Assembly: GCF_017654505.1 (NCBI RefSeq)
Contig: NC_054545.1
Span: forward strand, 11,434,047 to 11,498,046
DNA length: 64,000 nucleotides
Source of the DNA: Polyodon spathula
Taxonomy: Eukaryota; Chordata; Actinopteri; Acipenseriformes; Polyodontidae
Reading direction: 5' to 3'
In this document: one piece after another, positions 42,680 to 57,600 of the stretch
How the letters are laid out: every line of letters begins with the position of its first letter
Position numbering within the stretch: position 1 is the first letter of the stretch
The notes under the pieces: generated by a model
The model's input: the letters and a program-made list of their open reading frames with translations, nothing else
What the model was told of the DNA's origin: nothing
Database searches by the model: none
Made by a program: the position numbers and the translations under genes

Positions 42680-45600
42680 CTACATCTCTTTGCTTGTAAC
42701 ACTCTTTTGAGATTCTTTTTTTACTGTTGCATCACTGCTTGATGCTGCTGTAGGCAGTTCTGAAGTTTCAAAGAACTTCATTTTTTCAGAGTGCATTGTG
42801 TCTTTTAACTTTTGGATTGACGAAATTGCCTCCGCTGATAGCACCTTTCCTGAAGCTGTACACCCTTGCTCTGACGGAATTCTTTTGGTTATCACAACTG
42901 TTTCCTTCTCCTCACCAAATCTTTGTTTCACAACATGCTTTTCAACTGAGACACGCTTTCCTGTGGGCACATTAAAACTTGTTTTAGTTGTTTCTTCAGA
43001 CAACCAAGGTGCATAGCCCAGTTTCACAGTAACTTTTTCGACAGGTAATTTGCATTCTGTTTGAGATTTAGTGATAACTGTTGAATGTTCAATGGTAGGT
43101 GTGCCTTTTTGTGTGGAAGACTTAAAGGTTGTGATTTTTCCCGGTGTTGTTATATCCCCTTTCACAGTTGTGGCACTGGTCACAGCACACTGTTGGGATT
43201 CATCTCCTGATGAGGGAACAGCGTCGGTATTTATTTTTTCAGGTAATTTTGGTTCTAGTAGAATTAACTCTGTTCTGGCTGTTGATGTAATAATATCACT
43301 GGGAACCTTCACATCACGGTCAGCTAGCAAGATGTCTGGTTTTGTGTATCTCACTGTAACTTTTGAAGGAGTAGCAACTGATTCAATAACCATGCTGGAA
43401 CCAACACCCTGCAGGCTTTCAGTTGATTTGACATCTCCTTGAACAACATCAACATCAGCAGAAAAGCTTCCACTTAACTCTTCAGTAGGGGTGTCAAGCT
43501 TCTCTTTATCAGAATCCTTTGTCTTTTTTGAAGGAGAGGAATGCCCTAGTTTTGGAAAAGTAAACCAACCACTTTTTTCACTTTTTGCCGTGGTTTCATT
43601 TTTTTCAGTAGTTTCAGAAGTCTTTAATTCATCAGCAGCACTTATTGTTTCTGTCTTGTTGCTTTCTTCAGAAGAATCAGTAAACTTCGGAAACCTAAAC
43701 GTAAATTTACCAGACTTCTCCTTATTTTTTGTGCTGTGCTTATTTTTTGTGCTGTGCTGAGAAATTTGAACTATAGGTGTTCCAACAATCACCTCTCCAA
43801 GGACATTGGATGTACCATCATTTACCTCAACGTGAGCAGTTCTGGCTGCTGATCCTGGCAAAGTTACTTCCTCTATTTCTGGTGAAGAAGCATCAGGATC
43901 TAAACCAGGCAAATGAAATTCAAGATCTAGCCCTTTAAACAATTCTCCAAACCCTGGCAGGCGTATTTTGGATAATGTATGCTTCCCGCCTGAGTCCATT
44001 TTGATGTCTGATGTTTGATGAGAATCTTTTTTATCAGCCTCAACATTTTCTGGTAAAAGTTCACATGTCTTTAACTGTGGTCCTTTGGCGCCTGCATCTG
44101 ATTTTGGCAAAGTTGTATCAAAGTCTGGTTTTGATATGCTGCACTCTATTTCAGAACCCTTGTCCTTTGAGAGTGGAACATCAATTTTAAAGTCACAGTC
44201 TGTGGTTTCTTCTTTTGCCTTATCAATTGGCTCTTGAATGTTCATTTTAAGGGATTCAGCTTCTGGTTTGCCTAATGAAACATCTATTTCAGGGACTGTG
44301 ATTTCTGCATCTGTATTAGGAGTCCCTGATTTAACTATAGGACCAGGAAAACCAAACTTAGGCATTTTGAACATTGGTAGTTTAAATGGGCTATGAGACC
44401 CTTGAACATCAATCTCTTTGTCTTTAAGTGGAGTTTGCATTTTTTGATCTTTCATTTCCATCACATACCCTTTAACATCTAATTCCACTTTTGGAATCGA
44501 TATATCTCCTTCAGGTAAATTCACATCTGAATCTAATTCAGTAAATTTGACATTTGTCTTTGAAAGTCCAAACTTGACTCCTTTATGTTTGATGTCACCC
44601 CCTAAAGCTGGTGCTTCGATATTTACATCCGGACCTTTAAGATCAACAGCAGGTTGAGTTAGTGACATATTTATCTCAGGTTTAGGCAGGTTCAGATCGA
44701 TGTCAGTTCCACCTGATGTGAGCTGTGATCCTTTTAATTTGATGTCTGTTTTTTGCAAGCTTACACCAGCTTCAGTTTTAGGAGCCTTAACCCCAGATGG
44801 TGACACTGAAAATGTAGGCATTTTAAATCGTGGCATTTTGAATTTTCCTTTTCCTCCGTCTGTTTCAATTTTAGGAATGCCCACAGCTCCTTCTACAGAT
44901 GGACCTTCAATATTTATCTCCGGTCCCTTAAGCTCAACTTCTGTTTTTGGTGCAGAGACATCATTTTCTCCTTTGGGCATAGTAAATTTAAAATCAGGAC
45001 TTTTGACTTTGGGGAGAGAAATATTAAACTCTGGCATTTTGGGCGTTTTAAATTTGCTATCTTTCCCTTTTATGTCGACATTACCCGTGACACCAAAGGC
45101 TGATTCAGATGTTTTGATGTCTACATCTGGACCATCAAGATCAACAGCAGGTTGTGATGCAGACACATTTATTTCAGGTTTAGGAAGGTTAAGATCTATA
45201 TCAGTTTCACCTGACGTTAGCTGTGGTCCTTTTAAGTCAATGTCTGTCTTTGGAATAGAGATGTCTGCTTTTGGTAACTTTACTTCGCCTTCTACTTTAG
45301 GAGTCTTCACCGCAGATGTTGACATGACAAATGTAGGCATTTTAAAGAGTGGCATTTTGAATTTTCCTTTTCCTCCCTCTGTTTCAATTTTAGGGATGTC
45401 CACAGCTGCTTCTACAGATGGACCTTCAAAATCTATCTCTGGTCCCTTAAGCTCAACTTCTGTTTTTGGTGCAGAGGCATCAATTTCTTTTTTGGGCAGA
45501 TTGAATTTAATGTCAGGTCCTTTGACTTTGGGAAGAGAAATATCAAACTTTGGCATTTTGGGCATTACAAATTTACTATCTTTCCCTTCTACATCGACAT

Positions 45601-48600
45601 TACCTGTGACACCAAAGGCTAATTCAGGTGTTTTGATGTCTATATCTGGACCTGTAAGATCAACAGCAGGTTGTGCTGCAGACACATTTATTTCAGGTTT
45701 AGGAAGGTTCAAATCCATGTCAGTTTCACCTGATGTTTGCTGTGGTCCTTTTAAGTCAAGGCCTGCCTTTGGAAAACAGATGTCTGCTTTTGGCAACTTT
45801 ACTTCACCTTCTACTTTAGGAGTCTTCACCCCAGATGTTGACATGCCAAATGTAGGCATTTTAAAGTGTGGCATTTTGAATTTTCCTTTTCCTCCCTCTG
45901 TTTCAATTTTAGGGATGTCCACAGCTCCTTCTACAGATGGACCTTCAAAATCTATCTCTGGTCCCTTAAGCTCAACTTCTCTTTTTGGTGCAGAGGCATC
46001 AATTTCTTTTTTGGGCAGATTGAATTTAATGTCAGGTCCTTTGACTTTGGGAAGAGAAATATCAAACTTTGGCATTTTGGGCATTACAAATTTACTATCT
46101 TTCCCTTCTACATCGACATTACCCGTGACACCAAAGGCTAATTCAGGTGTTTTGATGTCTATATCTGGACCTGTAAGATCAACAGCAGGTTGTGCTGCAG
46201 ACACATTTATTTCAGGTTTAGGAAGGTTCAAATCCATGTCAGTTTCACCTGATGTTTGCTGTGGTCCTTTTAAGTCAAGGCCTGCCTTTGGAAAACAGAT
46301 GTCTGCTTTTGGCAACTTTACTTCACCTTCTACTTTAGGAGTCTTCACCCCAGATGTTGACATGCCAAATGTAGGCATTTTAAAGTGTGGCATTTTGAAT
46401 TTTCCTTTTCCTCCGTCTGTTTCAATTTTAGGGATGTCCACAGCTCCTTCTGCAGATGGACCTTCAATATCTATCTCCGGTACCTTAAGCTCAACTTCTG
46501 TTTTTGGTGCAGAGGCATCAATTTCTCCTTTGGGCTGACTGAATTTAATGTCAGGACCTTTGACTTTGGGGATAGAAATATCAAACTCTGGCATTTTGGG
46601 CATTTTAAATTTGCTCTCTTTCCCTTCTACATCGACTTTTCCCTTGACATCAAAGGCTAATTCAGGTGTTTTGATGTCTATATCTGGACCTGTAAGATCA
46701 ACAGCAGGTTGTGCTGCAGACACATTTATTTCAGGTTTAGGAAGGTTCAGATCTATATTAGTTTCACCTGATGTTAGCTGTGGTCCTTTTAAGTCAATGT
46801 CTGTCTTTGGAATAGAGATGTCTGCTTTTGGCAACTTTACTTCACCTTCTACTTTAGGAGTCTTCACCCCAGATGTTGACATGCCAAATGTAGGCATTTT
46901 AAAGTGTGGCATTTTGAATTTTCCTTTTCCTCCCTCTGTTTCAATTTTAGGGATGTCCACAGCTCCTTCTGCAGATGGACCTTCAATATCTATCTCCGGT
47001 ACCTTAAGCTCAACTTTTGTTTTTGGTGCAGAGGCATCAATTTCTCCTTTGGGCAGACTGAATTTAATGTCAGGACCCTTAACTTTGGGAAGAGAAATAT
47101 CAAAGTCTGGCAATTTAAATTTGCTCTCTTTCCCTTCTACATTGACTTTTCCCTTGACATCAAAGGCTAATTCAGGTGTTTTGATATCTATATCTGGACC
47201 TGTAAGATCAACAGCAGGTTGTGATGCAGACACATTTATTTCAGGTTTAGGAAGGTTCAGATCTATATTAGTTTCACCTGATGTTTGCTGTGGTCCTTTT
47301 AAGTCAATGTCTGTCTTTGGAATAGAGATGTCTTTTTTTGGCAACTTTACTTCCCCTTCTACTTTAGGAGTCTTCACCCCAGATGTTGACATGCCAAATG
47401 TAGGCATTTTAAAGTGTGGCATTTTGAATTTTCCTTTTCCTCCCTCTGTTTCAATTTTAGGGATGTCCACAGCTCCTTCTACAGATGGACCGTCAATATC
47501 TATCTCTGGTCCCTTAAGCTCAACTTCTGCTTTTGGTGCAGAGGCATCAATTTCTCCTTTGGGCAGACTGAATTTAACGTCAGGACCTTTGACTTTGGGG
47601 ATAGAAATATCAAACTCTGGCATTTTGGGCATTTTAAATTTGCTCTCTTTCCCTTCTACATCGACTTTTCCCTTGACATCAAAGGCTACTTCAGGTGTTT
47701 TGATGTCTATATCTGGACCTGTAAGATCAACAGCAGGTTGTGCTGCAGACACATTTATTTCAGGTTTAGGAAGGTTAAGATCTACATCAGTTTCACCTGA
47801 TGTTAGCTGTGGTCCTTTTAAGTCAATGTCTGTCTTTGGAATAGAGATGACTACTTTTGGCAACTTTACTTCCCCGTCTGCTTTAGGAGTCTTCACCCCA
47901 GATGCTGACATGCCAAATGTAGGCATTTTAAAGTGTGGCATTTTGAATTTTCCTTTTCCTCCCTCTGTTTCAATTTTAGGGATGTCCACAGCTCCTTCTA
48001 CAGATGGACCATCAATATCTATCTCTGGTCCCTTAAGCTCAACTTCTGCTTTTGGTGCAGAGGCATCAATTTCTCCTTTGGGCAGACTGAATTTAATGTC
48101 AGGACCCTTAACTTTGGGAAGAGAAATATCAAAGTCTGGCAATTTAAATTTGCTCTCTTTCCCTTCTACATTGACTTTTCCCTTGACATCAAAGGCTAAT
48201 TCAGGTGTTTTGATGTCTATATCTGGACCTGTAAGATCAACAGCAGGTTGTGCTGCAGACACATTTATTTCAGGTTTAGGAAGGTTCAGATCTATATTAG
48301 TTTCACCTGATGTTTGCTGTGGTCCTTTTAAGTCAATGTCTGTCTTTGGAATAGAGATGTCTTTTTTTGGCAACTTTACTTCCCCTTCTACTTTAGGAGT
48401 CTTCACCCCAGATGTTGACATGCCAAATGTAGGCATTTTAAAGTGTGGCATTTTGAATTTTCCTTTTCCTCCCTCTGTTTCAATTTTAGGGATGTCCACA
48501 GCTCCTTCTACAGATGGACCGTCAATATCTATCTCTGGTCCCATAAGCTCAACTTCTGCTTTTGGTGCAGAGACATCGAATTCTCCTTGGGGCAGACTGA

Positions 48601-51600
48601 ATTTAACGTCAGGACCTTTGACTTTGGGGATAGAAATATCAAACTCTGGCATTTTGGGCATTTTAAATTTGCTCTCTTTCCCTTCTACATCGACTTTTCC
48701 CTTGACATCAAAGGCTACTTCAGGTGTTTTGATGTCTATATCTGGACCTGTAAGATCAACAGCAGGTTGTGATGCAGACACATTTATTTCAGGTTTAGGA
48801 AGGTTAAGATCTACATCAGTTTCACCTGATGTTAGCTGTGGTCCTTTTAAGTCAATGTCTGTCTTTGGAATAGAGATGTCTGCTTTTGGCAACTTTACTT
48901 CACCTTCTACTTTAGGAGTCTTCACCTCAGATGTTGACATGCCAAATGTAGGCATTTTAAAGTGTGGCATTTTGAATTTTCCTTTTCCTCCCTCTGTTTC
49001 AATTTTAGGGATGTCCACAGCTCCTTCTACAGATGGACCATCAATATCTATCTCTGGTCCCTTAAGCTCAACTTCTGCTTTTGGTGCAGAGGCATCAATT
49101 TCTCCTTTGGGCAGACTGAATTTAATGTCAGGACCTTTGACTTTGGGGAGAGAAATATCAAACTCTGGCATTTTGGGCATTTTAAATTTGCTCTCTTTCC
49201 CTTCTACATTGACTTTTCCCTTGACATCAAAGGCTAATTCAGGTGTTTTGATGTCTATATCTGGACCTGTAAGATCAACAGCAGGTTGTGCTGCAGACAC
49301 ATTTATTTCAGGTTTAGGAAGGTTAAGATCTATATCAGTTTCACCTGATGTTAGCTGTGGTTCTTTTAAGTCAATGTCTGTCTTTGGAATAGAGATGTCT
49401 GCTTTTGGCAACTTTACTTCACCTTCTACTTTAGGAGTCTTCACCCCAGATGTTGACATGCCAAATGTAGGCATTTTAAAGTGTGGCATTTTGAATTTTC
49501 CTTTTCCTCCCTCTGTTTCAATTTTAGGGATGTCCACAGCTCCTTCTACAGATGGACCTTCAATATCTATCTCCGGTACCTTAAGCTCAACTTCTGTTTT
49601 TGGTGCAGAGACATCGATTTCTCCTTTGGGCAGACTGAATTTAACGTCAGGACCTTTGACTTTGGGGATAGAAATATCAAACTCTGGCATTTTGGGCATT
49701 TTAAATTTGCTCTCTTTCCCTTCTACATCGACTTTTCCCTTGACATCAAAGGCTACTTCAGGTGTTTTGATGTCTATATCTGGACCTGTAAGATCAACAG
49801 CAGGTTGTGATGCAGACACATTTATTTCAGGTTTAGGAAGGTTAAGATCTACATCAGTTTCACCTGATGTTAGCTGTGGTCCTTTTAAGTCAATGTCTGT
49901 CTTTGGAATAGAGATGTCTGCTTTTGGCAACTTTACTTCACCTTCTACTTTAGGAGTCTTCACCCCAGATGTTGACATGCCAAATGTAGGCATTTTAAAG
50001 TGTGGCATTTTGAATTTTCCTTTTCCTCCCTCTGTTTCAATTTTAGGGATGTCCACAGCTCCTTCTACAAATGGACCTTCAATATCTATTTCTGGTCCCT
50101 TAAGCTCAACTTTTGTTTTTGGTGCAGAGGCATCAATTTCTCCTTTGGGCAGACTGAATTTAACGTCAGGACCTTTGACTTTGGGGATAGAAATATCAAA
50201 CTCTGGCATTTTGGGCATTTTAAATTTGCTCTCTTTCCCTTCTACATCGACTTTTCCCTTGACATCAAAGGCTACTTCAGGTGTTTTGATGTCTATATCT
50301 GGACCTGTAAGATCAACAGCAGGTTGTGATGCAGACACATTTATTTCAGGTTTAGGAAGGTTCAGATCTATATTAGTTTCACCTGATGTTAGCTGTGGTC
50401 CTTTTAAGTCAATGTCTGTCTTTGGAATAGAGATGTCTGCTTTTGGCAACTTTACTTCACCTTCTACTTTAGGAGTCTTCACCCCAGATGTTGACATGCC
50501 AAATGTAGGCATTTTAAAGTGTGGCATTTTGAATTTTCCTTTTCCTCCCTCTGTTTCAATTTTAGGGATGTCCACAGCTCCTTCTACAGATGGACCTTCA
50601 ATATCTATCTCCGGTCCCTTAAGCTCAACTTCTGTTTTTGGTGCAGAGACATCAATTTCTCCTTTGGGCAGACTGAATTTAACGTCAGGACCTTTGACTT
50701 TGGGGATAGAAATATCAAACTCTGGCATTTTGGGCATTTTAAATTTGCTCTCTTTCCCTTCTACATCGACTTTTCCCTTGACATCAAAGGCTACTTCAGG
50801 TGTTTTGATGTCTATATCTGGACCTGTAAGATCAACAGCAGGTTGTGATGCAGACACATTTATTTCAGGTTTAGGAAGGTTCAGATCTATATCAGTTTCA
50901 CCTGATGTTAGCTGTGGTCCTTTTAAGTCAATGTCTGTCTTTGGAATAGAGATGTCTGCTTTTGGCAACTTTACTTCACCTTCTACTTTAGGAGTCTTCA
51001 CCCCAGATGTTGACATGCCAAATGTAGGCATTTTAAAGTGTGGCATTTTGAATTTTCCTTTTCCTCCCTCTGTTTCAATTTTAGGGATGTCCACAGCTCC
51101 TTCTACAGATGGACCGTCAATATCTATCTCTGGTCCCTTAAGCTCAACTTCTGTTTTTGGTGCAGAGGCATCAATTTCTCCTTTGGGCAGACTGAATTTA
51201 ACGTCAGGACCTTTGACTTTGGGGATAGAAATATCAAACTCTGGCATTTTGGGCATTTTAAATTTGCTCTCTTTCCCTTCTACATCGACTTTTCCCTTGA
51301 CATCAAAGGCTACTTCAGGTGTTTTGATGTCTATATCTGGACCTGTAAGATCAACAGCAGGTTGTGATGCAGACACATTTATTTCAGGTTTAGGAAGGTT
51401 CAGATCTATATCAGTTTCACCTGATGTTAGCTGTGGTCCTTTTAAGTCAATGTCTGTCTTTGGAATAGAGATGTCTGCTTTTGGCAACTTTACTTCACCT
51501 TCTACTTTAGGAGTCTTCACCCCAGATGTTGACATGCCAAATGTAGGCATTTTAAAGTGTGGCATTTTGAATTTTCCTTTTCCTCCCTCTGTTTCAATTT

Positions 51601-54600
51601 TAGGGATGTCCACAGCTCCTTCTACAGATGGACCTTCAATATCTATCTCCGGTACCTTAAGCTCAACTTTTGTTTTTGGTGCAGAGGCATCAATTTCTCC
51701 TTTGGGCAGACTGAATTTAACGTCAGGACCTTTGACTTTGGGGATAGAAATATCAAACTCTGGCATTTTGGGCATTTTAAATTTGCTCTCTTTCCCTTCT
51801 ACATCGACTTTTCCCTTGACATCAAAGGCTACTTCAGGTGTTTTGATGTCTATATCTGGACCTGTAAGATCAACAGCAGGTTGTGATGCAGACACATTTA
51901 TTTCAGGTTTAGGAAGGTTCAGATCTATATCAGTTTCACCTGATGTTAGCTGTGGTCCTTTTAAGTCAATGTCTGTCTTTGGAATAGAGATGTCTGCTTT
52001 TGGCAACTTTACTTCACCTTCTACTTTAGGAGTCTTCACCCCAGATGTTGACATGCCAAATGTAGGCATTTTAAAGTGTGGCATTTTGAATTTTCCTTTT
52101 CCTCCCTCTGTTTCAATTTTAGGGATGTCCACAGCTCCTTCTACAGATGGACCTTCAATATCTATCTCCGGTACCTTAAGCTCAACTTCTGTTTTTGGTG
52201 CAGAGACATCGATTTCTCCTTTGGGCAGACTGAATTTAACGTCAGGACCTTTGACTTTGGGGATAGAAATATCAAACTCTGGCATTTTGGGCATTTTAAA
52301 TTTGCTCTCTTTCCCTTCTACATCGACTTTTCCCTTGACATCAAAGGCTACTTCAGGTGTTTTGATGTCTATATCTGGACCTGTAAGATCAACAGCAGGT
52401 TGTGATGCAGACACATTTATTTCAGGTTTAGGAAGGTTCAGATCTATATCAGTTTCACCTGATGTTAGCTGTGGTCCTTTTAAGTCAATGTCTGTCTTTG
52501 GAATAGAGATGTCTGCTTTTGGCAACTTTACTTCACCTTCTACTTTAGGAGTCTTCACGCCAGATGTTGACATGCCAAATGTAGGCATTTTAAAGTGTGG
52601 CATTTTGAATTTTCCTTTTCCTCCCTCTGTTTCAATTTTAGGGATGTCCACAGCTCCTTCTACAGATGGACCTTCAATATCTATCTCCGGTCCCTTAAGC
52701 TCAACTTCTGTTTTTGGTGCAGAGACATCAATTTCTCCTTTGGGCAGACTGAATTTAACGTCAGGACCTTTGACTTTGGGGATAGAAATATCAAACTCTG
52801 GCATTTTGGGCATTTTAAATTTGCTCTCTTTCCCTTCTACATCGACTTTTCCCTTGACATCAAAGGCTAATTCAGGTGTTTTGATGTCTATATCTGGACC
52901 TGTAAGATCAACAGCAGGTTGTGTGGCAGACACATTTATTTCAGGTTTAGGAAGGTTCAGATCTATATTAGTTTCACCTGATGTTAGCTGTGGTCCTTTT
53001 AAGTCAATGTCTGTCTTTGGAATAGAGATGTCTGCTTTTGGCAACTTTACTTCGCCTTCTACTTTAGGAGTCTTCACCCCAGATGTTGACATGCCAAATG
53101 TAGGCATTTTAAAGTGTGGCATTTTGAATTTTCCTTTTCCTCCCTCTGTTTCAATTTTAGGGATGTCCACAGCTCCTTCTACAGATGGACCTTCAATATC
53201 TATCTCTGGTCCCTTAAGCTCAACTTCTGTTTTTGGTGCAGAGGCATCAATTTCTCCTTTGGGCAGACTGAATTTAACGTCAGGACCTTTGACTTTGGGG
53301 ATAGAAATATCAAACTCTGGCATTTTGGGCATTTTAAATTTGCTCTCTTTCCCTTCTACATCGACTTTTCCCTTGACATCAAAGGCTAATTCAGGTGTTT
53401 TGATGTCTATATCTGGACCTGTAAGATCAACAGCAGGTTGTGATGCAGACACATTTATTTCAGGTTTAGGAAGGTTCAGATCTATATCAGTTTCACCTGA
53501 TGTTAGCTGTGGTCCTTTTAAGTCAATGTCTGTCTTTGGAATAGAGATGTCTGCTTTTGGCAACTTTACTTCACCTTCTACTTTAGGAGTCTTCACCCCA
53601 GATGTTGACATGCCAAATGTAGGCATTTTAAAGTGTGGCATTTTGAATTTTCCTTTTCCTCCCTCTGTTTCAATTTTAGGGATGTCCACAGCTCCTTCTA
53701 CAGATGGACCTTCAATATCTATCTCCGGTACCTTAAGCTCAACTTCTGTTTTTGGTGCAGAGACATCAATTTCTCCTTTGGGCAGACTGAATTTAATGTC
53801 AGGACCTTTGACTTTGGGGATAGAAATATCAAACTCTGGCATTTTGGGCATTTTAAATTTGCTCTCTTTCCCTTCTACATCGACTTTTCCCTTGACATCA
53901 AAGGCTAATTCAGGTGTTTTGATGTCTATATCTGGACCTGTAAGATCAACAGCAGGTTGTGATGCAGACACATTTATTTCAGGTTTAGGAAGGTTCAGAT
54001 CTATATCAGTTTCACCTGATGTTAGCTGTGGTCCTTTTAAGTCAATGTCTGTCTTTGGAATAGAGATGTCTGCTTTTGGCAACTTTACTTCACCTTCTAC
54101 TTTAGGAGTCTTCACCCCAGATGTTGACATGCCAAATGTAGGCATTTTAAAGTGTGGCATTTTGAATTTTCCTTTTCCTCCCTCTGTTTCAATTTTAGGG
54201 ATGTCCACAGCTCCTTCTACAGATGGACCTTCAATATCTATCTCCGGTACCTTAAGCTCAACTTCTGTTTTTGGTGCAGAGACATCAATTTCTCCTTTGG
54301 GCAGACTGAATTTAACATCAGGACCTTTGACTTTGGGGATAGAAATATCAAACTCTGGCATTTTGGGCATTTTAAATTTGCTCTCTTTCCCTTCTACATC
54401 GACTTTTCCCTTGACATCAAAGGCTAATTCAGGTGTTTTGATGTCTATATCTGGACCTGTAAGATCAACAGCAGGTTGTGATGCAGACACATTTATTTCA
54501 GGTTTAGGAAGGTTCAGATCTATATCAGTTTCACCTGATGTTAGCTGTGGTCCTTTTAAGTCAATGTCTGTCTTTGGAATAGAGATGTCTGCTTTTGGCA

Positions 54601-57600
54601 ACTTTACTTCGCCTTCTACTTTAGGAGTCTTCACCCCAGATGTTGACATGCCAAATGTAGGCATTTTAAAGTGTGGCATTTTGAATTTTCCTTTTCCTCC
54701 CTCTGTTTCAATTTTAGGGATGTCCACAGCTCCTTCTACAAATGGACCTTCAATATCTATCTCTGGTCCCTTAAGCTCAACTTCTGTTTTTGGTGCAGAG
54801 GCATCAATTTCTCCTTTGGGCAGACTGAATTTAACGTCAGGACCTTTGACTTTGGGGATAGAAATATCAAACTCTGGCATTTTGGGCATTTTAAATTTGC
54901 TCTCTTTCCCTTCTACATCGACTTTTCCCTTGACATCAAAGGCTAATTCAGGTGTTTTGATGTCTATATCTGGACCTGTAAGATCAACAGCAGGTTGTGA
55001 TGCAGACACATTTATTTCAGGTTTAGGAAGGTTCAGATCTATATCAGTTTCACCTGATGTTAGCTGTGGTCCTTTTAAGTCAATGTCTGTCTTTGGAATA
55101 GAGATGTCTGCTTTTGGCAACTTTACTTCACCTTCTACTTTAGGAGTCTTCACCCCAGATGTTGACATGCCAAATGTAGGCATTTTAAAGTGTGGCATTT
55201 TGAATTTTCCTTTTCCTCCCTCTGTTTCAATTTTAGGGATGTCCACAGCTCCTTCTACAGATGGACCTTCAATATCTATCTCCGGTACCTTAAGCTCAAC
55301 TTCTGTTTTTGGTGCAGAGACATCAATTTCTCCTTTGGGCAGACTGAATTTAACGTCAGGACCTTTGACTTTGGGGATAGAAATATCAAACTCTGGCATT
55401 TTGGGCATTTTAAATTTGCTCTCTTTCCCTTCTACATCGACTTTTCCCTTGACATCAAAGGCTAATTCAGGTGTTTTGATGTCTATATCTGGACCTGTAA
55501 GATCAACAGCAGGTTGTGTGGCAGACACATTTATTTCAGGTTTAGGAAGGTTCAGATCTATATTAGTTTCACCTGATGTTAGCTGTGGTCCTTTTAAGTC
55601 AATGTCTGTCTTTGGAATAGAGATGTCTGCTTTTGGCAACTTTACTTCACCTTCTACTTTAGGAGTCTTCACCCCAGATGTTGACATGCCAAATGTAGGC
55701 ATTTTAAAGTGTGGCATTTTGAATTTTCCTTTTCCTCCCTCTGTTTCAATTTTAGGGATGTCCACAGCTCCTTCTACAGATGGACCTTCAATATCTATCT
55801 CCGGTACCTTAAGCTCAACTTCTGTTTTTGGTGCAGAGACATCGATTTCTCCTTTGGGCAGACTGAATTTAACGTCAGGACCTTTGACTTTGGGGATAGA
55901 AATATCAAACTCTGGCATTTTGGGCATTTTAAATTTGCTCTCTTTCCCTTCTACATCGACTTTTCCCTTGACATCAAAGGCTACTTCAGGTGTTTTGATG
56001 TCTATATCTGGACCTGTAAGATCAACAGCAGGTTGTGATGCAGACACATTTATTTCAGGTTTAGGAAGGTTCAGATCTATATCAGTTTCACCTGATGTTA
56101 GCTGTGGTCCTTTTAAGTCAATGTCTGTCTTTGGAATAGAGATGTCTGCTTTTGGCAACTTTACTTCACCTTCTACTTTAGGAGTCTTCACCCCAGATGT
56201 TGACATGCCAAATGTAGGCATTTTAAAGTGTGGCATTTTGAATTTTCCTTTTCCTCCCTCTGTTTCAATTTTAGGGATGTCCACAGCTCCTTCTACAAAT
56301 GGACCTTCAATATCTATTTCTGGTCCCTTAAGCTCAACTTTTGTTTTTGGTGCAGAGGCATCAATTTCTCCTTTGGGCAGACTGAATTTAACGTCAGGAC
56401 CTTTGACTTTGGGGATAGAAATATCAAACTCTGGCATTTTGGGCATTTTTAATTTGCTCTCTTTCCCTTCTACATCGACTTTTCCCTTGACATCAAAGGC
56501 TAATTCAGGTGTTTTGATGTCTATATCTGGACCTGTAAGATCAACAGCAGGTTGTGTGGCAGACACATTTATTTCAGGTTTAGGAAGGTTCAGATCTATA
56601 TTAGTTTCACCTGATGTTAGCTGTGGTCCTTTTAAGTCAATGTCTGTCTTTGGAATAGAGATGTCTGCTTTTGGCAACTTTACTTCGCCTTCTACTTTAG
56701 GAGTCTTCACCCCAGATGTTGACATGCCAAATGTAGGCATTTTAAAGTGTGGCATTTTGAATTTTCCTTTTCCTCCCTCTGTTTCAATTTTAGGGATGTC
56801 CACAGCTCCTTCTACAAATGGACCTTCAATATCTATCTCTGGTCCCTTAAGCTCAACTTCTGTTTTTGGTGCAGAGACATCGATTTCTCCTTTGGGCAGA
56901 CTGAATTTAACGTCAGGACCTTTGACTTTGGGGATAGAAATATCAAACTCTGGCATTTTGGGCATTTTAAATTTGCTCTCCTTCCCTTCTACATCGGCTT
57001 TTCCCTTGACATCAAAGGCTAATTCAGGTGTTTTAATGTCTATATCTGGACCTGTAAGATCAACAGCAGGTTGTGATGCAGACACATTTATTTCAGGTTT
57101 AGGAATGTTCAGATCTATATCAGTTTCACATGACGTTAGCTGTGGTTCTTTTAAGTCAATGTCTGTCTTTGGAAGAGAGATGTCTGCTTTTGGCAACTTT
57201 ACTTCACCTTCTACTTTAGGAGTCTTCACCCCAGAGGTTGACATGCCAAATGTAGGCATTTTAAAGTGTGGCATTTTGAATTTTCCTTTAGCTCCGTCTG
57301 TTTCAATTTTAGGGACGTCCACAGCTCCTTCTACAGATGGACCGTCAATATCTATCTCTGGTCCCTTAATCTCATCTTTTGTTTTTGGTGCAGAGATATC
57401 GATTTCTCCTTTGGGCCGACTGAATTTAACATCAGGACCTTTGACTTTGGGGAGGGAAATGTCAAACTCTGGCATTTTGGGCATTTTAAACTTGCTTTCT
57501 TTCCCTTCTACATCTTTAAGCTCTGGTCCCTTTATATCAATGTCTGCCTTTGGAAGAGAGATTTCTGCTTTTGACAAGCTCAGTTCACCTTCTATTTTTG

